Positions 36,799 through 48,700 of a DNA stretch of 64,000 nt are shown here, in pieces; within the stretch, counting starts at the first letter, position 1, and each line of letters opens with the position of its first letter. The notes beneath the pieces are model-generated. The model saw only the letters and a list, made by a program, of their open reading frames with translations. It searched no databases and had not been told where the DNA came from. Source of the stretch: Oceanirhabdus sp. W0125-5 (lineage in GTDB: Bacteria > Bacillota > Clostridia > Clostridiales > Clostridiaceae). The translations under genes were made by a program, and so were the position numbers. The stretch covers positions 4,746,001 to 4,810,000 of the forward strand of contig NZ_CP115913.1 of assembly GCF_027938815.1 (NCBI RefSeq), written 5' to 3'.

Positions 36799-39700
36799 TT
36801 ACAAATCGAAATCTACTTCCAGTGCAACTTCTTCCATAGCATAAAGAGTTTGTTCCATTTCTTTATAAATTAAATCTAATATTGATATATTTCTATCACT
36901 AGTTATAGCATTAAGTATGCCAATAAAATCCTCTGTGATTATTTCAATAGTTTCTCTTGTAAATACCTTGCTATAATATGTGAAATTCAATTCTAGAATA
37001 TTATCCTTTTCCATTGCTCCTATACTTAAATCGAATTTGGACATTATATTTCTATTACTATACTGTTTCATCATAAGACCATCAGTCACAAAAGAATCAT
37101 CGGTAATACTATCTATCATATTAAACATTACATTAAATAATTGTGATCTGTTTTGCTCTCTTCTCATACCTAGTTTTTCTACCAAAGTTTCAAATTGGTA
37201 ACTTTGATTCTCATATGCCTTTAAAGAATTTTCTCTTACTTCTTTTAAGAAATCTAGATACATCTTTCCACTTACAGGTTTATTTCTTAATGCCAAAGTA
37301 TTTACAAATACACCCATTATGTTTTGAAGATCTGCATGTGGTCTTCCTGCTATTGGAATTCCTATTACTATATCATCTTGTCCACTATATTTAGATAGAA
37401 GTATATACACCGATGATAATAGTACCATATGCATTGTTGCTCCTGTTTCTTTAGCTAAAACTCTTAATTTTTTAGTAGTTATTTCATCTACTTTAAAACT
37501 TACACTATCTCCCTCAAAACTTTGGATAGTTGGTCTTTCATAATCATATGGTAAGTTTAATAATGGTATTTCATCATTAAACCTATTAACCCAATACTCT
37601 TCTTGCTTTTTCATTTTTTCTGACTTTAAGAAGTTATTTTGCCATGCAGCAAAGTCTTTGTATTGAAGTTTTAATGGTTCTAATACTTCACCATTATATA
37701 GAGCTGTAAAATCTTTAATTAATATTTCCATAGATACACCATCTGATATTATGTGATGCATATCTATTAACATATATTCTTTATTTTTGCTTTCCACTAG
37801 TTCTACTCTAAATAATGGAGCCTTATTTAACTCAAATGGTCTTACAAATTGACTAATTATATTGTCAATTTCTTCATTGTCTTTTTTCTCTACATATTTG
37901 AAGTCATATGAGTTGTCAACTTTTTGCACTATTTGCCCTTTAACAATTTCAAAACAAGTTCTTAATGCTTCATGCCTAATAACAAGCTTTTTAAAGGTTT
38001 CTAATATCTTATTTTTATCAACCTTTCCTTCTAACTCAAATGTTATTGGCATGTTATATGCTGTACTATCCTTATCTATTTTCTGGAGCATATACATTCT
38101 TTTTTGAGCAGATGATGCTTCATAGTATTCCTTTGATGCTACTTTTTTAATGCTTGAGTATGGATTTTCTTCCATATTCTCAATTAACTCACTTAATTCT
38201 TTAATTGTTGGCTTTTTAAATAACTCATTTAATGGAATCTGTTTATTTAGTTCTTTATACACCTTATTTATAATCACTGTTGCTTTTAATGAGTGTCCTC
38301 CAAGTTCAAAGAAGTTATCATTTATTCCTACTTTTTCAACTCCTAAAACCTCACTCCATATTTTTGATAATTTTTCTTCCGTTTCATTTCTTGCAGCTTC
38401 AAATTCACTTAAATTAGCATCTACACTTGGTTCCGGAAGTGCTCTTCTATCAAGCTTTCCATTATGTGTTAATGGCATCTTGTCCAGTTTCATAAAATAA
38501 GTAGGAATCATGTAATCGGGTAAGCTATCTTTTAAATATCTCTTTAAATTTAGCTCACTAATCTCTTTATCACTTACTACATAAGCACTTATATATTTTT
38601 CTTTTTCCTTGTTTTCCTTTACTACAACAACAGCTTCTTTAACACCTTCATGTTGTAATAATCTGTTTTCTATCTCTCCAAGTTCTATTCTGAATCCTCT
38701 TATTTTAACTTGATTATCTATCCTTCCTAAGAACTCTATATTTCCATCTGGCAACCACCTTGCTAGATCTCCTGTTTTATACATTTTCTTCCCTTGTTCA
38801 AATGGATTTTCTACAAACTTTTCTGATGATAATTCTGGTCTGTTTAAATATCCTCTTGCTAATCCTTCTCCCCCTATGCATAACTCTCCAGCTATCCCTA
38901 CTGGATTCAGCTGATTATTATTCATAATATATGCTTTAGTATTTTGTATAGGGGTACCTATTGAAACATTAGCTCCCTTAAATCTTTTATCAATTGAGTA
39001 CATGGTTGAATAAATAGAAGCTTCGGTAGGTCCATATAAGTTTTCAAGCTGAATTTCAGTAAACTTATTATAAAAATCAAAAATTATATTTGCTTTTAGT
39101 TCCTCGCCTGCCGCAAACACATATTTTAAACTTTTTACCTTGTCCATTCTATTCCCTATCATCTCATTAAAAAGATTTAAAATTGATGGTACAAAATTAA
39201 TATGTGTTACTTTATATTTTTCTATTGAATCAATAATTGAATTAATATCCTTCTGATCATTCTCATTCATTATTGCTAAAACACCATTTCCGAAAAACCA
39301 TCCAAATAGTTCAGTTACTGATACATCAAATACATAATTTGTTTTTAATAAGTAAACATCATTATTCTCAACTGGATATTTCCTCTCCATCTGATCTAAA
39401 GTATTAATTACACTTTTATGCTCAATCACTACTCCTTTAGGTTTACCAGTTGTTCCTGAAGTATAAATAACATATGCTAAATCATTGGAATTATTTATTC
39501 TTTCTAAATTACTTGAATCACCTTTAAACAAATCTTCATTAAATAAATCTATAATTTGTCCATTGTAATCTAAACTACCTGCCAGATTTATTGTGCTTAA
39601 TAATAGATGACTTTCACTATCTTTTAACATGTATTCTATTCTTTCCTTTGGATAGCTTGGATCTATAGGAAGATATCCTCCTCCTGCTTTTAAAATCCCC

Positions 39701-42700
39701 ATTATTCCTATTATCATTTCAGGAGATCTTTCAACCATTATTCCTACTAGTGATTCAGCTTTAATACCTTTATTTCTTAATATTCTTGCAAGTTGATTTG
39801 ATTTTTCATTTAATTCTTTATATGTTAGCTGTGTCCCTTCAAATACTACTGCAATATTATCTGGCGTTTTTTCTACTTGAGCTTCAAATACTTCTTGTAT
39901 TGTTCCGTCTTTAGGATAATCTGTCTTTGTATCATTAAAATCATATAGTATTTGGTTTCTTTCTTTTTCTGTTAATATTTCTATATCAGATAATTTACCT
40001 TCAATATTATTAGTTATGTCTTTTAACAATTTTGTATAGTGATTACTCAATCTTTCTATTGTCTCTTTCTTAAAGAGCTTTGAGCAATATTGTAGATTAA
40101 ATTCTAATATATTATCTTTTTCCAATACATTAAAAGTTAAATCAAATTTTGATATTTTATTATTCTTAATATATTGCTTTAATAAAAGCCCATCTAACTG
40201 AATATCAGCATCATTTACAGTGTCCACCATGTTAAACATCACATCAAATAATGGGTTTCTACTTGTATCTCTTACGATATCTAGGTTTTCAATTAAAGAT
40301 TCAAGCTGATAACTTTGGTTTTCATAAGCCTTTAGAGAGCTCTCTTTTACCTCTTTTAAAAATTCTAGATAGTTTTTATCTCCTTCTGGCTTATTTCTTA
40401 AAGCTAATGTATTTACAAACATCCCCATTATATTATGAAGATCTGCATGTGGTCTTCCTGCAATAGGCGTTCCTACTACTATATCTTCTTGTCCACTATA
40501 TTTAGATAGAAGTATATACATTGACGACAATAGAACCATATGCATTGTTGTTCCTGTTTCTTTTGTTAACTTTCTTAATGCTTTTGTGGTTTTTTCTTCT
40601 AATTTAAAACTTACATCATCACCTTCAAAACTTTGCATTACAGGTCTTTCATAATCATATGGAAGATTCAAAACTGGTATTTCATCATTAAACCTGTTGC
40701 TCCAATACTCTTGTTGGTCTTTCATTTCTTCTGATTTCAAGAAATTGTTTTGCCATGCTGCAAAATCCTTATATTGAAGTTTTAATGGTTCTAAGGATTT
40801 TCCATCATATAAATCTGCGAATTCTTTTATTAAGATGCTCATGGATACACCATCAGATATTATATGATGCATATCTATCAACAAGTAAGTTTTTTCATTA
40901 TTTTCTATTAACTCAACTCTAAATAATGGTGCTCTTTCTAACTCAAATGGTCTCACAAATTTATTAATAATGGTTTCTATTTCATCATTATCTTTTCTAG
41001 CTGCTAACTTAAACTCATATGAATAATCAACTTTTTGTACTATCTCATTCTCAATAGTTTCAAAATAAGTTCTTAATGATTCATGGCGAGTAACAAGTTT
41101 TTTAAATGTTTCTTCTATTCTTTCCTTATCCACTTCTCCATCTAACTCAAATGCTACAGGCATATTATAAGCCACGCCATTTTTCTCAAATTGTTGGACC
41201 ATGTACATCCTCTTTTGAGAGGGTGATGCTTCATAATATTCACAATTCCCCACTTTTTCTATTTTTGAATATGGATTTTCCTCAGTATTTTCAATAAATG
41301 TACTTAAATCCTTTATAGTTGGTGATTTAAATAACTCCTTTAATGGAATCTGTTTATTTAATTCTTTATACACCTTATTTATAATCACTGTTGCTTTTAA
41401 TGAGTGTCCTCCAAGTTCAAAAAAGTTATCATTTATTCCTATTTTTTCAACTCCTAAAACCTCACTCCATATTTTTGATAGTTTTTCTTCCGTTTCATTT
41501 CTTGCAGCTTCAAATTCACTTAAATTAGCATCTACACTTGGTTCCGGAAGTGCTCTTCTATCAAGCTTTCCATTATGTGTTAATGGCATCTTGTCCAGTT
41601 TCATAAAATAAGTAGGAATCATATAATCTGGTAAGCTATCTTTTAAATATCTCTTTAAATTTAGCTCACTAATCTCTTTATCACTTACTACATAAGCTCT
41701 TATATATTTTTCTTTTTCCTTGTTTTCCTTTACCACAACAACAGCTTCTTTAACACCTTCATGTTGTAATAATCTGTTTTCTATCTCTCCAAGTTCTATT
41801 CTGAATCCTCTTATTTTAACTTGATTATCTATCCTTCCTAAGAACTCTATATTTCCATCTGACAACCACCTTGCTAGATCTCCTGTTTTATACATTTTCT
41901 TCCCTTGTTCAAATGGATTTTCTACAAACTTTTCTGATGTTAATTCTGGTCTATTTAAATATCCTCTTGCTAGTCCATCTCCACTTATAAATATCTCTCC
42001 TGATACGCCTGCAGGCACAACATTTAATGATTTATCTAAAATATAGGTATGCATATTCCCTGCTGGTATTCCTATTGGTACTGCTTTGTTTTCCGCTTCT
42101 TTTCCAGTAACCTTATAGAATGTTGAACATATTGTAGTTTCAGTAGGTCCATATCCATTAACTATATTTATATCTTCATTAAGGTTATAAAAGTTATTTA
42201 GTATTTTTCCTCTTATTGCTTCAACTCCAACAAGTAATTTACTTAATTTAACTTTTATTTTATATCCTTTTAACTCTTCATAAACATAAGGTAACAATAA
42301 TGGTGGAATATATGTAAATGTTACATCATTATCAACTATTAGTTTTGCTATTTCCATTGGATTAAGCGTCTTATGTTTATCATTAATTATTAATACTGCT
42401 CCGCTAGTTAATGCAACAAAAAATTCACACACACTTACGTCGAACACATAATTAGTCAATGACAGAATCCTATCGTTATTACTAAATCCATGTATAAATT
42501 GTTTAGTAAATGAATGTATAAAATTGTTGAGATTATAATGTTCTATCATTACTCCTTTAGGATTTCCAGTTGTTCCTGAAGTATAGATAACATATGCTAA
42601 ATCATTGGAATTATTTATTTTTTCTAAATTGCTTGAATCACCTTCAAACAGCTCCTTATTAAATAAATCTATAATTTGTCCATTGTAATCTAAACTCCCT

Positions 42701-45700
42701 GACAGCTTTTCTGTGCTTAATAACAGATGACTTTCACTATCATTTAACATGAATTCTATTCTTTCCTTTGGATAGTTTGGATCTATAGGAAGATATGCTC
42801 CTCCTGCTTTTAAAATCCCCATTATTCCTATTATCATCTCTGGAGATCTTTCAACCATTATTCCTATAATGGAATCAGCTTTAACACCTTTATTTCTTAA
42901 TACTCTTGCAAGCTGGTTTGATTTTTCATTTAATTCTGTGTATGTTAGCTGTGTCCCTTCAAATACTACTGCAATATTATCTGGTGCTTTTTCCACTTTA
43001 GCTTCAAATACTTCTTGTATTGTCCTGTCTTTAGGGTACTCTGTCTTTGTATCATTAAAATCATATAGTATTTGATTTCTTTCTTTTTCCGATAATAATT
43101 GAATGTCAGATATTTTAATTGCAACATTATTAGTTATGTCTCTTAACAATTTTATATAGTGATTACTTAATCTTTCTATTGTCTCTTTCTTAAAGAGCTT
43201 TGAGCAATATTCCAGGTTAAATTCTATGATATTATCTTTTTCCAATACATTAAAAGTTAAATCAAATTTTGATATTTTATTATTCTTAATATATTGCTTT
43301 AACAAAAGCCCATCTAACTGAATATCAGCATCATTTACAGTATCAACCATGTTAAACATTACATCAAACAATGGATTTCTACTTGTATCTCTTACGATAT
43401 CTAAGTTTTCAATTAAAGATTCAAGCTGATAACTTTGGTTTTCATAAGCCTTTAGAGAGTTCTCTTTTACCTCTTTTAAAAATTCTAGATAGTTTTTATC
43501 TCTTTTTGGCTTATTTCTTAAAGCTAATGTGTTTACAAACATCCCCATTATATTCTGAAGATCTGCATGTGGTCTTCCTGCAATAGGCGTTCCTACTACT
43601 ATATCTTCTTGTCCACTATATTTAGATAGAAGTATATACATTGACGACAATAGAACCATATGCATTGTTGTTCCTGTTTCTTTTGTTAACTTTCTTAATG
43701 CTTTTGTGGTTTTTTCATCTAATTTAAAACTTACATCATCACCTTCAAAACTTTGCATTACAGGTCTTTCATAATCATATGGAAGATTCAAAACTGGTAT
43801 TTCATCATTAAACCTGTTAATCCAATACTCTTCTTGCTTTTTCATTTCATCTAACTTTAAGAAGTTATTTTGCCATGCAGCAAAGTCTTTATATTGAAGT
43901 TTCAATGGTTCTAAAGATTTTCCATCATACAAATCTGAGAATTCTTTTATTACGATGCTCATGGATACACCATCAGATATTATGTGATGCATATCTATCA
44001 ATAAGTAAGTTTTTTCATTGTTTTCTATAAGTTCAACTCTAAATAATGGTGCTCTTTCTAACTCAAATGGTCTCACAAATTTATTAATAATGTTCTCTAT
44101 TTCATCATTATCTTTTCTAACTGATAACTTAAACTCATATGAATAATCAACTTTTTGTACTATCTCATTCTCAATAGTTTCAAAATAAGTTCTTAATGAT
44201 TCATGGCGAGTAACAAGTTTTTTAAATGTTTCTTCTATTCTTTCCTTATCCACTTTTCCTTGTAACTCAAATGCTACAGGCATATTATAAGCCACACTAT
44301 TCTTCTCAAATTGTTGGACCATGTACATCCTCTTTTGAGAAGGAGATGCTTCATAATATTCACAATTCCCCACTTTTTCTATTTTTGCATATGGACTTTC
44401 CTCAGTATTTTGAATAAATCTACTTAAATCCTTTATAGTTGGTGATTTAAATAATTCCTTTAATGGAATCTGTTTATTTAATTCTTTATACACCTTATTT
44501 ATAATTACTGTTGCTTTTAATGAGTGTCCTCCAAGTTCAAAGAAGTTATCATTTATTCCTACTTTTTCAGCACCTAAAACCTCACTCCATATTTTTGATA
44601 GTTTTTCTTCCGTTTCATTTCTCGCAGCTTCAAATTCACTTAAATTAGCATCTACACTTGGTTCAGGCAGATTCCTTCTATCAAGCTTTCCATTATGTGT
44701 TAATGGCATCTTCTCTAACTGCACAAAATAAGCTGGAACCATATAATCAGGTAAATTCTCTTTCAGATAGTTCCTTATGTTTATCTCACTAATATCTTTG
44801 TCACTTACTACATAAGCACTTATATATTTTTCTTTTTCCTTGTTTTCCTTTACCACAACAGCAGCCTCTTTAAGATCTTCATGTTGTAATAATCGGTTTT
44901 CTATCTCTCCAAGTTCTATTCTGAATCCTCTTATTTTAACTTGGTTATCTATTCTTCCTAAGAATTCTATGTTTCCATCTGGTAACCACCTTGCTAGGTC
45001 TCCTGTTTTATACATCTTCTTTCCAGCTTCAAATGGATTATCTACAAATTTTTCTGATGTTAATTCAGGTCTATTTAAGTACCCTCTTGCTAGTCCTTCT
45101 CCCCCTAAGCATAACTCTCCAGCTACTCCTATTGGGTTCAGTTGATTATTATTCATAATATATGCTTTAGTATTTTGTATTGGCGTACCTATTGATACAT
45201 TATCTCCTTTAAATCTTTTATCAATTGAGTACATGGTTGAATAAATAGAAGCTTCGGTAGGTCCATATAAGTTTTCAAGCTGAATTTCAGTAAACTTATT
45301 ATAAAAATCAAAAATTATATTTGCTTTTAGTTCCTCGCCTGCCGCAAACACATATTTTAAACTTTTTACCTTGTCCATTCTATTCCCTATCATCTCATTA
45401 AAAAGATTTAAAATTGATGGTACAAAATTAATATGTGTTACTTTATATTTTTCAATTGAATCAATAATTGAATTTATATCCTTCTGATCATTCTCATTCA
45501 TTATTGCTAAAACACCATTTCCGAAAAACCACCCAAATAGTTCAGTTACTGATACATCAAAAACATAATTTGTTTTTAATAAGTAAACATCATTATTCTC
45601 AACTGGATATTTCCTCTCCATCTGATCTAAAGTATTAATTACGCTTTTATGCTCAACCATTACTCCTTTAGGTTTACCAGTGGTTCCTGAAGTATAGATA

Positions 45701-48700
45701 ACATATGCTAAATCATTTGAATTATTTACTTTTACTAAATTACTTGAATCACCTTTAAACAAATCTTCATTAAATAAATCTACAACTTGTCCATTAAAAT
45801 CTAAACTACCTGACAGATTTTCTGTACTTAATAATATCTGGCTTTCACTATCCTCTAACATGTATTCTATTCTTTCTTTTGGATAGCTTGGATCTATAGG
45901 AAGATATGCTCCTCCTGCTTTTAAAATCGCCATAATTCCTACTATCATCTCTGGTGATTTTTCCACCATAATTCCTACTAGTGAATCAGCTTTAACACCT
46001 TTACTTCTTAATATCCTTGCAAGTTGATTTGATTTTTCATTTAATTCTTTATACGTTAGCTGCGTACTTTCAAATACTACTGCAATATTATCTGGTGTTT
46101 TTTCTACTTGAGCTTCAAATACTTCTTGTATTGTCCTGTCTTTAGGATAATCTGTCTTTGTATTGTTAAACTCATATAATATCTGCTTTCTTTCTTTTTC
46201 TCCTAATAATTCAATATCAGATATTTTAATTTCAACATTATTAGTTATGTCTCTTAACAATTTTATATAGTGATTACTTAATCTTTCTATTGTCTCTTTC
46301 TTAAAGAGCTTTGAGCAATATTCCAGGTTAAATTCTAAGATATTATCTTTTTCCAATACATTAAAAGTTAAATCAAATTTTGATGTATTACTATTCTTAA
46401 TATATTGCTTTAACAAAAGCCCATCTAACTGAATATCAGCATTATTTACAGTATCCACCATGTTAAACATTACATCAAACAATGGATTTCTACTTGTATC
46501 TCTTACAATATCTAGGTTTTCAATTAAAGATTCAAGCTGATAACTTTGGTTTTCATAAGCTTTAAGAGAATTATCTTTTACTTCTTTTAAAAATTCTAAG
46601 TAGTTTTTATCTTTTTTTGGCTTATTTCTTAAAGCTAATGTATTTACAAACATACCCATTATATTATGAAGATCTGCATGTGGTCTTCCTGCAATAGGTG
46701 TTCCTATTACTAGATCTTCTTGTCCACTATATTTAGATAGAAGTATATACATTGATGACAATAACATCATATGCATTGTTGTTCCTGTTTCTTTTGCTAA
46801 CTTCCTTAATGCTTTTGTGTTTTTTTCGTCTATTTTAAAACTTACATCATCACCTTCAAAACTTTGCATTACAGGTCTTTCATAATCATATGGAAGACTC
46901 AAAACTGGTATTTCATCATTAAACCTGTTAATCCAATACTCTTGTTGGTCTTTCATTTCTTCTGATTTCATGAAATTGTTTTGCCACGCTGCAAAATCCT
47001 TATATTGAAGTCTTAATGGTTCTAAAGATTTTCCATCATATAAATCTGAGAATTCTTTTATTAAGATACTCATGGATACACCATCAGATATTATGTGATG
47101 CATATCTATCAACAAGTAAGTTTTTTCATTATTTTCTATTAACTCAACTCTAAATAATGGTGCTCTTTCTAACTCAAATGGTCTCACAAATTTATTAATA
47201 ATGTTCTCTATTTCATTATTATCTTTTCTAACTGATAACTTAAACTCATATGAATAATCAACTTTTTGTACTATCTCATCCTCAATAGTTTCAAAGTAAG
47301 TTCTTAATGATTCATGACGAGTAACAAGTCTTTTAAATGTTTTATCTATTCTTTCCTTATCCACTTCTCCATCTAACTCAAATGCTACAGGCATATTATA
47401 AGCCACACTATTTTTCTCAAATTGTTGGACCATGTACATCCTCTTTTGAGAGGGAGATGCTTCATAATATTCACAATTCCCCACTTTTTCTATTTTTGAA
47501 TATGGATTTTCTTCAGTATTTTGAATAAATACACTTAACTCCTTTATTGTTGGTTTTTCAAACAACTCTTTCAATGGTATTTCTCTATTTAATTCTTTAT
47601 ATACCTTATTTCTAATCACCGTGGCTTTTAATGAGTGCCCTCCAAGTTCAAAGAAGTTATCATTTATTCCTATTTTTTCAACTCCTAGAACCTCACTCCA
47701 TACTTTTGATAGTTTTTCTTCTAATTTATTTCTAGGAGCTTCATATTCTCTTAAAATAATATCTAAATCAGGTTCTGGAAGTACTCTTCTATCAAGCTTT
47801 CCATTATGTGTTAATGGCATTTTCTCTAACTGCATAAAATAGGCTGGAACCATATAATCAGGTAAGCTTCCTTTTAGATATTTCTTTAAATTCAACTCAC
47901 TAATTTCTTTCTCACTTACTATATAAGCACTTATATATTTTTCTTTTTCCTTGTTTTCCTTTACCACAACAACAGCTTCTTTAACATCTTCATGTTGTAA
48001 TAGTCTGTTCTCTATCTCTCCAAGTTCTATTCTAAATCCTCTTATTTTAACTTGGTTATCTATTCTTCCTAAGAAATCTATATTTCCGTCTGGTAACCAC
48101 CTTGCTAGATCTCCTGTTTTATACATTTTCTTTCCAGATTCAAATGGATTATCTACAAACTTTTTAGCTGTTAGCTCTGGTCTATTTAAATACCCTCTTG
48201 CTAGTCCATCTCCACTAACGCATAGTTCTCCATAACCTCCTACAGGCATCAACCTGTTATTTTTATCTACTATATAAGCTTTTGAGTTTGAAATGGGCTT
48301 ACCTATTGGGATTCTAAACAAATATTCTTTTTCTATTAAATAAGTAGTAGAAAAAGTTGTGTTTTCTGTTGGCCCATATCCATTTATGACTTTCAGATTT
48401 TTACATTCTTTTCTAACTAAGTTAATATATTTAGGTGATAAAACATCTCCACCTGCCAATAAATATCTTAATTTTTTAAATATTCTAACATTTGCTTCTG
48501 CCATTTGATTAAATAACTCTGATGTTAGCCATAATATTGTAATCTTATTTTTAGTAACAAACTTTTCAAGTAGCTCAGGTACAATAATAGTTTCATCTTT
48601 AGCTAAATATAGTTCTAATCCGTTTAATAAAACTCCCCAAACCTCAAATGTAGAAGCATCAAATACCATAGAACCTGTTTGGAGTATTCTGTCATCTTTT

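Larger units (their letters stand above)
38200..47650 (-). repeat. Three near-identical module-scale direct repeats (about 3.1 kb period)
   Basis: Modules 2-4 of the giant synthetase share long, almost identical DNA runs over the carrier, the C domain and the outer parts of the A domain. For example, 40000-41300, 43120-44430 and 46240-47540 are near-copies. The period is about 3,115 bp. This marks duplication and/or gene conversion and is a risk zone for assembly errors. Confidence 0.8.

Noticed and set aside
38200..47650. Repeated NRPS modules considered as an assembly artefact
   Set aside because: The A-domain cores differ between modules 1, 3 and 2/4, the frame stays open for 4606 codons and the linkers carry scattered differences, so the copies appear real, although exact order should be confirmed by long reads.
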